Shown here: positions 8,274 to 16,932 of the stretch, piece by piece
How positions within the stretch are numbered: the stretch's first letter is position 1
Layout of the letters: the number at the start of each line of letters is the position of its first letter
Source of the DNA: CAWFGW01 sp963849955
GTDB lineage: Bacteria; Bacteroidota; Bacteroidia; Cytophagales; JAAEPT01
DNA: 64,000 nt
NCBI GenBank assembly: GCA_963849955.1
Contig: CAWKJU010000027.1
Location: 333,709-397,708 of the forward strand
Reading direction: 5' to 3'
The notes under the pieces: model-generated
Seen by the model: the letters and a program-made list of their open reading frames with translations, nothing else
Told to the model about the DNA's origin: nothing
The model's database searches: none
Program-made: the position numbers and the translations under genes

Positions 8274-8364
8274 CCGTTGTTGGAATTGTTTCCAACAACT
8301 CTAACACTTCTATATAAGGGAAAAGACACAAGAAAAACCTCTTGAACCCTGTTTGGTCACAAGA
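8274..8364. repeat. Intergenic repeat module, copy 2
   Basis: The identical hairpin (arms 8276-8285 and 8290-8299) and the identical TTTGGTCACAAGA (8352-8364) recur in the same orientation as copy 1, with a longer spacer of 52 bp. Confidence 0.85.
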
Positions 8365-8429
8365 CCAACAGAGGCGGGAAAGGGATTATAAATCTCGAAT
8401 AGGAGAATTGTCTAACAAATTTGCATAAA

Positions 8430-9704
8430 TCACCTACTACTCTTCACACCCTGTGCTTCAATATCAAAAACTTCACTAAATAGGGTTTTAAACTGTTCAT
8501 AACCTACTACATCTTTTTTACAGACAAACTGCCAACTTACGATGGATTGGTTAATTATTTGAGAGGTAGTCTCATCATTAAAATCATCCACCTTCACTCC
8601 TTCTTTTTGGGCAGCATCAAACACAAACTGTTGTAAATCTTCTTTTCGCAATTGGATTAATTGCTCCTTATACTTTTCAAAGGCATTGGTCATCGTTTTA
8701 ACGGCTTTCCAATGATCAAAGAAATTCACTTCCTCATCCACAATGGCATGTACGGAGTCCAGCTGAGTAAGACGAGCTTTTTGGGTTTGTTCGTTGCGCT
8801 CTTCCATATAGTCAATACTGTAAACTAAAAAAGATGGATTACTTTCTATGGCTACATCAACAGCTGCTGGTACGGATAAATCCAAGAAGTAAGTATAATC
8901 CAACCCTACCTGGTTTAAATCAAGAAAGGCTGAATTAATTAGGGTATTTCGCGTGTGGATGGAAGTTAACACCACTTTATAGTTTTGAATCTTCTGTGGT
9001 AATACATCAAAATCAATTAAAAAGACCCCATATTTCTCTACCAGCAAGTCAGCTTTAGCCTTAGTACGATTACAAATAGTGATGTTTTGATACCCCATGG
9101 TCAACAAGTTTTTCAAGGTATCTTCACCATTTTTACCAGCTCCTATTAATAATATGGGAGCTTTTTTGTTTTTTACCGTAAGTTCATCCACCAACTGAAC
9201 TGCTGCGGAGGCGATGGAAGAGGCACCCGCTTTAAACTCGGTTTCATTAACAATACGTTTGTTCAGATGAAATACCTGATGTAATAGATGATGAAAAAGC
9301 ACGCCTATGGTGTTGGATTCTGAAGCAAATAGGTAAGCCTCCTTCACTTGGTGTATTACTTGTATGTCACCACATACTTGTGAATGCATTCCGATTGCAA
9401 CTTCGAATAAATGCCTGACCGTCTCTGATTCATCATTAATTTCTGTCACCATCACTCCTGACGGAGTTGCTTGCACTCCCATGACGAGAACAACACATCT
9501 TTTTAAGTCAATCACGGAATATTTTTCTGAGGAAAAATAAAACTCGGTACGGTTGCAGGTAGATAAAATCATCAACTCGTCTACCTCAATAATCTCCTTT
9601 AAAGCAGTTGCTATTCGTTGAATTTCTTCTTTATGCAACGCAAATCTTTCCTTGATTTTTACTTCTGCATTTTTAAAATTGAAAGAGAGACATTTTATTT
9701 CCAT
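8430..9704 (-). CDS. hemA: Glutamyl-tRNA reductase
   Basis: HemA reduces glutamyl-tRNA(Glu) to glutamate-1-semialdehyde with NADPH, the first committed step of tetrapyrrole synthesis. The catalytic Cys is Cys50 in L-S-T-C-N-R-T-E-F. The NADPH-binding fold has G-A-G-K-N-G followed by T-I-C-N-R-T. A C-terminal helical dimerisation region follows. The open frame extends to a TTG at 9710, but the ATG at 9704 gives the expected M-E-I-K start and 424 residues. A Crp/Fnr-type palindrome lies 15 bp upstream, so heme/siroheme supply appears tied to the surrounding nitrite reductase and heme-protein genes. A second, housekeeping hemA elsewhere cannot be excluded. Confidence 0.93.
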   Translation of the reverse strand: MEIKCLSFNFKNAEVKIKERFALHKEEIQRIATALKEIIEVDELMILSTCNRTEFYFSSEKYSVIDLKRCVVLVMGVQATPSGVMVTEINDESETVRHLFEVAIGMHSQVCGDIQVIHQVKEAYLFASESNTIGVLFHHLLHQVFHLNKRIVNETEFKAGASSIASAAVQLVDELTVKNKKAPILLIGAGKNGEDTLKNLLTMGYQNITICNRTKAKADLLVEKYGVFLIDFDVLPQKIQNYKVVLTSIHTRNTLINSAFLDLNQVGLDYTYFLDLSVPAAVDVAIESNPSFLVYSIDYMEERNEQTQKARLTQLDSVHAIVDEEVNFFDHWKAVKTMTNAFEKYKEQLIQLRKEDLQQFVFDAAQKEGVKVDDFNDETTSQIINQSIVSWQFVCKKDVVGYEQFKTLFSEVFDIEAQGVKSSR

Positions 9705-9718
9705 AACCAATACGTATT

Positions 9719-9734
9719 TACGTAAATATACTTA
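9719..9734 (-). promoter_or_regulatory. Crp/Fnr-type palindrome upstream of hemA
   Basis: TACGTA-AATA-TACTTA matches the palindrome before the crp/fnr gene in 14 of 16 positions. Another TACGTA half lies directly adjacent at 9711-9716. The closeness to the ATG (15 bp) does not fit simple class II activation of this start, so the effect could be repression, or a start further downstream could be used. Confidence 0.6.
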
Positions 9735-9783
9735 CTTTTTATACGTATTTAAAAAATTCAGTTAGTGTTTTTTTCATATTAAC

Positions 9784-9817
9784 TAAAAAAAACCACCTCA
9801 AAAACTGAGATGGTTTT
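9784..9817 (-). terminator. Intrinsic terminator of the nitrate transporter operon
   Basis: AAAACCAcCTCA (9789-9800) pairs with TGAGaTGGTTTT (9806-9817) around a 5-nt loop. On the minus strand the stem is followed by a run of Ts. It lies just past the stop of the last ABC gene at 9839. Confidence 0.8.
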
Positions 9818-9838
9818 ACTAAGATAAACACACCAAAA

Positions 9839-10693
9839 TTAATGCTCAAGAAAATCGATCAAATAGCCCCTATAATCATAAAAATCAGGGTGATCAATTA
9901 ATATTCTTCGGTTTCGAGGGCGTTCCATATTTACCGCCATCACATCTCCTACTTTTGCATAAGGACCGCTTGTCATCATTACTACACGGTCTGAAAGCAA
10001 TATCGCTTCATCCACATCGTGTGTGACCATTATTGCTGTAATTTTTTCTTTCGTCCAGACGTCTACCAACACATCCTGCAACTCACCACGGGTCAGTGAA
10101 TCCAACATCCCAAAGGGTTCGTCTAACAATAACATTTTGGGTTTTAAAGCAAAAGCTCGGGCAATGCCTACTCGCTGCTTCATCCCTTGCGAAAGCTCAT
10201 TGGCCTTTTTATTGAAAGAGCCATCTAAACCGACTTTAGCTAAATAGTACTTCGCTATTTCTAAACGCTGGCTTTTAGGAATGTTCGAAAAAACCTGATT
10301 AACTCCCAGCATCACATTTTCCAATGCGGTCATCCAGGGCATTAAGCTTGGTGACTGGAATATGACTCCCCGATCGGGTCCGGCTTCTTTAATTTGTCGC
10401 CCGTTTAAAAAGATGTCGCCCGAAGTAACTTCATTCAAACCCGCTATCATGGATAAGATGGTCGATTTACCACATCCTGAATGTCCGATAATAGAAATAA
10501 ATTCCTCTTTTTTCACCTGTAAGTTGAAATCTTCCAATACCGTGAAGTCTCCTTTGGGTGTAGGATATACTTTTTTCAAGTTTTTAATGTCTAACATCAC
10601 ATCAGCAGGAGCAATGGGATCTGCTGAAGTTTTGATGCCTGAACTGGAAAGTACTTCGTGTAATGTTTCTGTATGTTTGGTTTCTTGTGTCAT
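9839..10693 (-). CDS. Nitrate/nitrite-type ABC transporter ATP-binding protein (NrtD-like)
   Basis: This is a 284-residue ABC ATPase of the NrtD/SsuB/TauB class. The Walker A motif G-H-S-G-C-G-K-S-T is near residue 74. The signature motif reads L-S-Q-G-M-K-Q-R, and the Walker B segment is L-L-L-D-E-P-F-G. About 30 residues precede the domain. It would energise import of an oxyanion through the NrtB-like permease. It is the last gene of the operon (porin, NrtA, NrtB, two ATPases), which suggests a heterodimeric ATPase pair as in NrtC/NrtD. Unlike cyanobacterial NrtC, neither ATPase here carries a fused binding-protein domain. Substrate (nitrate) is inferred from NrtA and from the nirBD neighbours. 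Confidence 0.85.
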   Translation of the reverse strand: MTQETKHTETLHEVLSSSGIKTSADPIAPADVMLDIKNLKKVYPTPKGDFTVLEDFNLQVKKEEFISIIGHSGCGKSTILSMIAGLNEVTSGDIFLNGRQIKEAGPDRGVIFQSPSLMPWMTALENVMLGVNQVFSNIPKSQRLEIAKYYLAKVGLDGSFNKKANELSQGMKQRVGIARAFALKPKMLLLDEPFGMLDSLTRGELQDVLVDVWTKEKITAIMVTHDVDEAILLSDRVVMMTSGPYAKVGDVMAVNMERPRNRRILIDHPDFYDYRGYLIDFLEH

Positions 10694-10875
10694 TGTGTGT
10701 GTTTTAAGTTCTAAGTTTTAAGTAGGGAGTTTTAGGTGGTGAGTGGTAAGTTATAAGTCTTAAATAGTGAGTTTTGAGCTAGAAATGATGTTTTATAAAA
10801 ATTGGCGCTTAGAAAAACCAAATTCATAATTCATAATTCATAATTCATAATTCATAATTCATTTTACTCAGTACT
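10694..10875. repeat. Low-complexity intercistronic spacer with (AATTCAT)n
   Basis: In the transcribed (minus) sense the part at 10694-10770 is a degenerate chain of words like ACTTAAAAC and ACTTAGAAC. 10821-10863 is about six copies of a 7-bp unit AATTCAT. No gene is seen. Similar word-like spacers lie at 25693-25763 and 61200-61235 in the same orientation relative to transcription. Confidence 0.85.
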
Positions 10876-11808
10876 CTATACTCTAGTCTCTCTTCTTATT
10901 TTCCGTGCCTGTCTTTCCAATAGATAATTTTTACGCCACTTCTTAACGGGGTAAGCTAATGAACGTGGTGCTAATAAATCTTCCGGTTGTGCATCTGGAA
11001 GTTTGTATTCGATGGAACCTGCCGTTCGTTTGGCTTCGGCTCCAACATCCATTAAATATTTATTGACTGAATTTCTTAGTTCTTTAAACTTCGGGTCGTG
11101 ATTAAAAGCCTTACGGTCACGTGGTCGTTCCAAATCAACCTGAAAGATGGGTCCTAGTGTTGCATTGGGACCGGGTTTTAACGGAATAATCCGATCAGCT
11201 AAATACAGTCCTTCATCCACATCGTTGGTGATAAGCAACACCGTTTTTTTATCTTTTTCCCAGATATCACTAATCTGGTCTTGCAATGAACCTCGCGTTA
11301 AGGCATCTAAAGCACTTAAAGGCTCATCTAACAATAATATTTTAGGATCCATCGCTAAGGCTCGAGCTACTGATACCCGCTGACGCATTCCTCCAGATAG
11401 TTCGGATGGTTTTTTATTTAATGCTGGAGCCAGGTTTACCATCTCCACATATTTTTTAGCTAAGGCTACGCTTTCTTTTTTTGACAGGTCTGGGAAAACG
11501 GTTGTGATGGATAACAACACATTATCCAACACGGAGAGCCACGGCAATAAGGAGTAGTTTTGAAAAACCACCCCGCGATCGGGACCTGGGCCAGTAATCT
11601 TTTGACCATTCAATAAAACTTCGCCTTCATCGGGTTCAATAAGCCCTGCAATCAGGCTGATTAATGTTGTTTTGCCACTTCCAGTAAAGCCTACGATTGC
11701 ATTAAATTCACCTTCTTCTATGGTGAGGTTTATATTTTTTAAAACTTCAGTGCGGTTGGCTCCATCGCCATACCATTTACTTACATTTTTTAATTCTAAT
11801 AGTGCCAT
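10876..11808 (-). CDS. Nitrate/nitrite-type ABC transporter ATP-binding protein (NrtC-like, ATPase only)
   Basis: This is a 310-residue ABC ATPase. The Walker A motif G-F-T-G-S-G-K-T-T is near residue 39, the signature is L-S-G-G-M-R-Q-R, and the Walker B segment is L-L-L-D-E-P-L-S. After the ATPase core (about 1-245) comes a roughly 60-residue basic tail ending in an Arg/Lys-rich stretch. The tail has no binding-protein similarity and so differs from cyanobacterial NrtC. It is closely similar to the following ATPase and probably pairs with it. The gene sits between two long low-complexity spacers (10694-10875 and 11809-12732). Confidence 0.85.
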   Translation of the reverse strand: MALLELKNVSKWYGDGANRTEVLKNINLTIEEGEFNAIVGFTGSGKTTLISLIAGLIEPDEGEVLLNGQKITGPGPDRGVVFQNYSLLPWLSVLDNVLLSITTVFPDLSKKESVALAKKYVEMVNLAPALNKKPSELSGGMRQRVSVARALAMDPKILLLDEPLSALDALTRGSLQDQISDIWEKDKKTVLLITNDVDEGLYLADRIIPLKPGPNATLGPIFQVDLERPRDRKAFNHDPKFKELRNSVNKYLMDVGAEAKRTAGSIEYKLPDAQPEDLLAPRSLAYPVKKWRKNYLLERQARKIRRETRV

Positions 11809-12732
11809 TGGTTAGATTGTTAGATATGAGATTGTTAGATGTAAGACTTAAGATAGTAGAATACGCCCGAGGCTGTGTCTCCACGGCCTTGATCCGGAGA
11901 GGTTGGTTCGTGAAGACACAAACCAAGGCGTAGAGTTAGTAATGAGTAATTAGATATTAGACTTTTAGATTATTAGATGTTAGAAATTAGATGTTGGATT
12001 TTTGATATAACAAGTCTTGAGTCTTGGTTCTTGCATCTTGATTCTGTTTCTAACCCTATCCTTCTACTTTACTCTTCTACCTTCTACTTTCTGATTTCAT
12101 CTTTCTACTTTTGTCTTTTCCCCTGACTCTTACTTTTTGATTCTAATTGCGTTGCAAGTAAGGTGTATTGTGTCGACAATAGTGAGTAGTGCGACATGAG
12201 ATACCTTTCTGCCCAAGAATGTTGCGATTTGGCAAAGCTCTTTGGTCTTGCTACCTGACTCTCTCTGCGCCTTTTTTCCTGACTCTTACATTTTGATTCT
12301 ATTTGAGTAGCTAGTACAGCGTACTGGGTAGTAAATAGTGAGTAGTGAGACATGAGATACCTTTCCGCCCAAGGCTGAAGTAATTTGGCCTGTTTCTTTT
12401 GTCCATCAAGCTTACTCATTCTAAGTCTTGGTTCTTGACTCTTGAATTTTGATTCTATTTGTCTCATAATTATAGATGTTTGATTGTTAGATATTCATAT
12501 TGAGTATTGAGTACAGAGTATTGAGTATTCAGATTATAGCGTTTCATGTTTCTCAATTCACATTAATCTTGACTCTTGGTTCTTGCATCTTGAGTCTCGA
12601 TTCTAAGTATTTGATTCTTCCTACCTTCTACTTTTTAGATTATAGATGCTAGATTTTTAGGTATTAGATGTTTAATTAAGAAGTCTTGATTTTTCTTTCT
12701 GACATCTAACAATCTAACTTCTCATATCTAAT
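11809..12732. repeat. 924-bp gene-free, word-like degenerate repeat region
   Basis: The stretch is built from short recurring words (TTAGATGTTAGA, TCTTGATTCT and similar) with little complexity. It contains an imperfect hairpin (GTGTCTCCACG at 11875-11885 with CGTGAAGACAC at 11909-11919). It also contains two tandem copies of a 156-bp unit (12123-12278 and 12279-12434). Because 156 is a multiple of three, a 120-codon minus-strand frame (12105-12467) stays open, but I do not regard it as a gene. The region separates two co-oriented transporter genes. Confidence 0.85.
12123..12434. repeat. Two tandem 156-bp repeats
   Basis: Both copies begin CTGACTCTTAC and contain GAGACATGAGATACC-like and CCGCCCAAG-like blocks at matching positions. 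They lie inside the long intercistronic spacer between the NrtB- and NrtC-like genes. Confidence 0.8.
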
Positions 12733-13815
12733 TTAAAACGTTAATAATTTCTGCAAGGACATCATGATTTTATCAAGTAAAAATCCAATGCCACCAATAG
12801 CAAACATGGCTACTAAGATTTTTGCGTTGGAATCGTTGGCTCCGTTTTGAAACTGTTCCCATACAAATGAACCTAAACCTGGACTTTGAGCTAACAACTC
12901 AATCGCGATTAACACCATCCATGCTACCGACACTGTAATACGAATACCGGTAAAAATCATAGGAAAAGAAGCAGGAAGAATGATTTTGAAGATGTTTTTG
13001 CCTACGCCAAGACGTAAGACTTTGGAGACGTTAATAAAGTCCTTATCAACGGTAGAGACCCCCACGCTGGTATTGACCAAGGTTGCCCACATCGAACACA
13101 ACCCCACACTGATGAACGAAATCAGAAACGACTTATCCATGTCAGAGTCGGTCATCAACGTTTTTACAATCATAAATACCAGCAACAACCACACGACTGG
13201 TGATACCGGTTTTAAGATTTGAATTAACCAGGTAAGCGAACTTCTCAAGGTATCACTCAACCCTAAAACAATTCCAATGGGAACAGCTATAATCATGGCC
13301 AAAAATACGCCTGCGAATACCGTTTTTATACTCGTCATCACCTGATCTACAAACGATGGACGACCAGTGTATCGTATTGGGCTTTTACCTTGTTCGGCTC
13401 GTTGTGCATTAATCTTAGCCGTTTTCTCAGCAAATGCTTTTTTATCTTTTGAAATCAGTTTATGATCTGCTAAAAGCGATAAGTACGCATCGTATACTTG
13501 TGTTGGAGAAGGTAACGAGTTGGGCTGACATTTTTTTGCACCCGATTCAATGCATGCTTTCATTTCTTGAGCAGCAGCCTCTCCCTGGTCGATACGTGCC
13601 TTTTCTATTTTTCGCTCGGCTTCCATGTTATAAAGTGAACGAGCGCCTTGACTCCAAATTAAAAGTGTGAGGAGCATCGCTCCAATAGGGAATAAGATTC
13701 TTTTAAATACAAGAGTGGTGTTTTTTTTAGGTTCTTCCCCGCTAACCAACCGAATTAATGGCTCAAAAAAACCAAGACCTATCCAGTTCAATGATTTAAT
13801 TATCTTCGTTTTCAT
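12733..13815 (-). CDS. nrtB: Nitrate ABC transporter permease (NrtB-like)
   Basis: This is a 360-residue permease of the NrtB/SsuC (binding-protein-dependent inner membrane component) family with about six to seven membrane helices. The ATPase-coupling loop is near F-I-N-V-S-K-V-L-R-L-G. An unusual segment of roughly 90 hydrophilic residues (about 60-150, with two Cys in K-A-C-I-E-S-G-A-K-K-C) lies between the first helix and the rest; it probably faces the periplasm. The open frame reaches a TTG at 13920, but that region is a stem-loop and the ATG at 13815 begins M-K-T-K-I-I-K, so I use it. It works with the NrtA-like lipoprotein upstream. Confidence 0.85.
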   Translation of the reverse strand: MKTKIIKSLNWIGLGFFEPLIRLVSGEEPKKNTTLVFKRILFPIGAMLLTLLIWSQGARSLYNMEAERKIEKARIDQGEAAAQEMKACIESGAKKCQPNSLPSPTQVYDAYLSLLADHKLISKDKKAFAEKTAKINAQRAEQGKSPIRYTGRPSFVDQVMTSIKTVFAGVFLAMIIAVPIGIVLGLSDTLRSSLTWLIQILKPVSPVVWLLLVFMIVKTLMTDSDMDKSFLISFISVGLCSMWATLVNTSVGVSTVDKDFINVSKVLRLGVGKNIFKIILPASFPMIFTGIRITVSVAWMVLIAIELLAQSPGLGSFVWEQFQNGANDSNAKILVAMFAIGGIGFLLDKIMMSLQKLLTF

Positions 13816-13874
13816 ACTATTTGTTGTTTGGTGTGTGTGTTTGTGTGTTGTGTAGAAAATTAATTCATTTAAAA

Positions 13875-13918
13875 GGTTGGAGCATCCGGGACACAACCCC
13901 CGGATGCGTGCTCCAACC
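13875..13918 (-). promoter_or_regulatory. Stable stem-loop between nrtA- and nrtB-like genes
   Basis: GGTTGGAGC (13875-13883) pairs with GCTCCAACC (13910-13918), and ATCCGGG (13884-13890) with CCCGGAT (13899-13905), with a 4-nt bulge. There is no T-tract. Such GC-rich intercistronic hairpins often protect the upstream message from 3' decay and set binding-protein to permease ratios; this role is inferred. Confidence 0.65.
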
Positions 13919-13995
13919 AATCAACCAAACAAAGACCATGAGAAAATTATTTGCTCTAATTAAAACTCAGTGTGCTTGGCTGATTTTATCTTTTT

Positions 13996-15375
13996 TTACT
14001 TTTTATTTCCGATTTTAAACTTTTCCAAATATTCAAGCGGCTTAGTACCATCGTACTCGGTACCATCGATAAAGTCTGCTGTTGCTGGCTTATATCCATC
14101 AGTACTTGGAATATCACTTTCAGATAACGCTCCTTCTTCAACCAATAGCTTTGCAGCTTTCATCCAGATGTCAGGTCGGTAAATATTCTTGGCTGTTTCA
14201 TCGTACCAGGCTGCTTCTTTTTCTTCTGTAATTTGACCCCACCGTCTCATTTGAGTTAAGAACCATACAGCATCAGAATAGAAGGGGTATGTAGCGTTGT
14301 ATTTGAAGAACACATTGAAATCTGGCAACTCTCTTTTATCGCCTTTTTCAAATTCAAACGTTCCTGTCATGGAATTCGCAATTACTACCGAATCTGCTCC
14401 TACATAATCAGGCATGGATAAAATGCCCACCGCTGTTGGTCTGTTTTTAGGATCATCCAACCACTTTCCTGCTTTAATTAATGCTTTGGTTACAGCGATT
14501 GCTGTATTCGGATTTTCCTCCACAAACTTCTTCGTCATTACAAATACTTTTTCCGGGTTGTTTTTCCAGATTTCGTAGTTGGTTACTACTGGAACACCAA
14601 TTTGTTTGAATACTGCTTGTTGATTCCAAGGCTCACCGACACAATACCCGTAGATTGTTCCTGCTTCCAGTGTTGCTGGCATTTGTGGTGGAGGTGTAAC
14701 GGATAACAACACTTCAGCATCCACTTGACCTTCCACGTTTTCAGAAGTATATAATCCGGGATGAATACCCGCAGCAGCTAACCAATACCTGATTTCGTAA
14801 TTGTGGGTCGATACTGGAAACACCATCCCCATTTTAAAAGGTTTGTTTTGTTTTTTGTATGAAGCTACAACTGGCTTTAAAGCATCTGCTGTAATTGGGT
14901 GAACGGGTTTACCGTCTTTCATCGGCACGTTTGGTTTCATGGCTGACCACACATCGTTGGATACCGTGATTGCATTACCATTTAAATCCATTGAAAAAGG
15001 GGTGACCAACTCGGCTTGACGACCAAATCCTGCACCAGCAGCAATCGGCTGACCTGCCAACATGTGTGAACCATCTAACTCACCATCAATAACGCGGTCT
15101 AACACGTTTTTCCAGTTGGATTGTGCTTCAATAGTTACAAAAAGACCTTCTTCTTCAAAATAACCTAACTCTTTAGCGATTGCCAGTGGAGCCATGTCAG
15201 TCAACTTGATAAACCCAAAAGTCAACTGCGGTTTTTCAATTTCAAGGGTTGTTTTTTTAGTACTATCTGCCGTCTCTTCCGTAGTGGTTGTTTCTGCACC
15301 ACCACCGCAGCTATTCATAAAAGCGACCAGTAAACCAAGTACTGACAACTTAAAAATGTGATTGATTTTTTTCAT
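13996..15375 (-). CDS. nrtA: Nitrate/nitrite-binding lipoprotein (NrtA/CmpA family)
   Basis: This 459-residue protein has a lipoprotein signal ending M-N-S-C-G-G-G and a Thr/Glu linker. Then comes a binding-protein fold with features of the NrtA/CmpA family: the L-T-F-G-F-I-K-L-T-D start, the P-I-A-A-G-A hinge region, and the G-Y-C-V-G-E-P-W-N block. It would capture nitrate in the periplasm and hand it to the NrtB-like permease. It lies in an operon with an outer-membrane porin upstream. Regulation is probably through the palindrome before the porin gene, with an intercistronic hairpin on each side of nrtA modulating relative expression. Confidence 0.9.
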   Translation of the reverse strand: MKKINHIFKLSVLGLLVAFMNSCGGGAETTTTEETADSTKKTTLEIEKPQLTFGFIKLTDMAPLAIAKELGYFEEEGLFVTIEAQSNWKNVLDRVIDGELDGSHMLAGQPIAAGAGFGRQAELVTPFSMDLNGNAITVSNDVWSAMKPNVPMKDGKPVHPITADALKPVVASYKKQNKPFKMGMVFPVSTHNYEIRYWLAAAGIHPGLYTSENVEGQVDAEVLLSVTPPPQMPATLEAGTIYGYCVGEPWNQQAVFKQIGVPVVTNYEIWKNNPEKVFVMTKKFVEENPNTAIAVTKALIKAGKWLDDPKNRPTAVGILSMPDYVGADSVVIANSMTGTFEFEKGDKRELPDFNVFFKYNATYPFYSDAVWFLTQMRRWGQITEEKEAAWYDETAKNIYRPDIWMKAAKLLVEEGALSESDIPSTDGYKPATADFIDGTEYDGTKPLEYLEKFKIGNKK

Positions 15376-15421
15376 GATAAGATTGATTTTGATTTGATTA
15401 ATGCTCCTATAGAGCTTTTGT

Positions 15422-15452
15422 AAAAAGAAGATTCCCGAGAGAACCTTCTTTT
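15422..15452 (-). terminator. Terminator-like hairpin between porin and nrtA-like genes
   Basis: AAAAGAAGaTTC (15423-15434) pairs with GAAcCTTCTTTT (15441-15452) around a 6-nt loop. On the minus strand the stem is followed by Ts. Because nrtA has no separate operator, this may be a partial terminator or processing site rather than a full stop. Confidence 0.5.
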
Positions 15453-15472
15453 ATAGTATTGATTGATTTGAT

Positions 15473-16732
15473 TTATAAGAATTTAGGCGTGAAAATGATT
15501 TGTGCCCATGACCACGTGTTGATTGTTTCACCCACGTCTGCACCGGCTTTCAACACTTTCATACTTTCCGTTGCACCTAATACTGATTGTCCCAATTTGA
15601 AAGTAACTCCGTCTGATAACTTACTCACAAACACTACATCTAATTCAGTACCTAAGAAGTTACCTGTTGAAACCTCTACTGCAGACATGAAGCCATGCAA
15701 ATCAGCCATCAATGTGGATTTTTCAGACACTTTTGTTTTTAACTTGATATAAGGGTTGATCAAACCAACATTCCCGTGTCCATTTCCAACGAAGAAATAA
15801 TCCATGTATCCATTAAACTTGTGGTTTGTGCCATATAATGGATTAAAGGCATTTGCGGATGTTCCTGTACCGTCTTCACCAGACATGTATTCACCTCCAA
15901 TAGTTAACGTTGCCTTTCCTAATTTAAAACCTGCTTCAGCACTTAAGAAAAGTGCGGACACATCGCCTCCTCCCAAAAAATTAGTTTGATAATATGCTTC
16001 TCCAACTAATGAAACAGACGCTCCTGCTTTCGTTTCAATAAAACCACCTAATGTTTGCATGTTGGCAACAGTTGTGGGGTCAGTTAGCGAAGTATCCAGT
16101 ACTTGAGTAGTATTATTATGTGCTAATAAGGAGAAGTTACCAGAGCTTATCTTCTTATTAAACCAAATAAACTGCATTGATTTATAGTTGGCAACTCCTG
16201 AGTAATAATTAGAAACTAACTTTCTAAATTCAGGAGTGTTTGCATCTTGATTAAAAGCAAGACCAACATCAACTGAAATACCTGATGAGTCACTTTTGTA
16301 TTGATAAAGTGCTAGATCATGTGAACGAGCCTGCATTGCCCAGCCTAAGTTTCCTAAGAAACGTGCTCTATCATAATCAAGAGCCATTCGACCAACTTTG
16401 ATGGATGAAGCTCCGAAATTATACTTTCCATAGGCTTCAAACACATTGGATAAACTTGGATCGGATTTATAAATTTGATCTACTGCTCCCCATATGCGAA
16501 CATCTTGTAATGATATTTTTAACTCATAATCAGGAGTTGCATATCCAAAATTAACTCGAGTTCGTTGCTCTGTAAATAAAGCTACATCCTGACCTTCAAT
16601 TCTAGGTTTTTTAAACCCATTTCTCAATTCAGTACGTGGAGTAACCTCTCCTGACAAGCTGAACTGTGCCGATGCGTTTTGTACCAATAGCACACCTCCT
16701 AGTAGTAAAATTGGTAGTAGTCTTTTTTTCAT
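15473..16732 (-). CDS. Outer-membrane beta-barrel porin (alginate-export/nitrate porin-like)
   Basis: This is a 419-residue protein with a signal peptide cut after N-A-S-A-Q. The mature part consists of alternating amphipathic strands. Early motifs such as P-R-T-E-L-R-N-G-F, R-T-R-V-N-F-G-Y and V-G-R-M-A-L-D-Y-D resemble the alginate-export/phosphoselective porin type found in Bacteroidota. As first gene of the nrt operon it likely admits nitrate or nitrite through the outer membrane. The substrate is inferred from position only. A Crp/Fnr-type palindrome lies 55 bp before its ATG. Confidence 0.75.
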   Translation of the reverse strand: MKKRLLPILLLGGVLLVQNASAQFSLSGEVTPRTELRNGFKKPRIEGQDVALFTEQRTRVNFGYATPDYELKISLQDVRIWGAVDQIYKSDPSLSNVFEAYGKYNFGASSIKVGRMALDYDRARFLGNLGWAMQARSHDLALYQYKSDSSGISVDVGLAFNQDANTPEFRKLVSNYYSGVANYKSMQFIWFNKKISSGNFSLLAHNNTTQVLDTSLTDPTTVANMQTLGGFIETKAGASVSLVGEAYYQTNFLGGGDVSALFLSAEAGFKLGKATLTIGGEYMSGEDGTGTSANAFNPLYGTNHKFNGYMDYFFVGNGHGNVGLINPYIKLKTKVSEKSTLMADLHGFMSAVEVSTGNFLGTELDVVFVSKLSDGVTFKLGQSVLGATESMKVLKAGADVGETINTWSWAQIIFTPKFL

Positions 16733-16786
16733 ATCCGTTTTAGTTAAGTTAGTTTTTAAGGCCGTGTGTAATACTTATTTTTTGTT

Positions 16787-16802
16787 TAAGTATTTATACG
16801 TA
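16787..16802 (-). promoter_or_regulatory. Crp/Fnr-type palindrome upstream of the porin-nrt operon
   Basis: TAAGTA-TTTA-TACGTA is a near-perfect match to the shared pattern, 55 bp before the porin ATG. A further CTACGTAATC half lies at 16808-16817. Confidence 0.65.
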
Positions 16803-16869
16803 CAAACCTACGTAATCAAAATCTAACTAAACCATGGAAAACCACAGGATATGACAAGTTTTTACTCCA

Positions 16870-16896
16870 TAAAAAAACCTGCTCTTTCGCAGGTTT
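16870..16896 (-). terminator. Intrinsic terminator of the Crp/Fnr gene
   Basis: AAACCTGC (16875-16882) pairs perfectly with GCAGGTTT (16889-16896) around TCTTTC. On the minus strand the stem is followed by Ts. It insulates the regulator gene from the porin promoter. Confidence 0.85.
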
Positions 16897-16932
16897 AAAC
16901 TTTAATTCATTAATAAATAATGACTTAACTAA

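Noticed and set aside
8148..8345. 65-codon plus-strand open frame
   Set aside because: It runs through the nested palindrome and the second intergenic hairpin; basic composition and no homology visible.
12105..12467. 120-codon minus-strand open frame with two 52-residue repeats
   Set aside because: It is open only because the underlying 156-bp DNA repeat is a multiple of three. Composition is that of the degenerate spacer and no family is recognisable.
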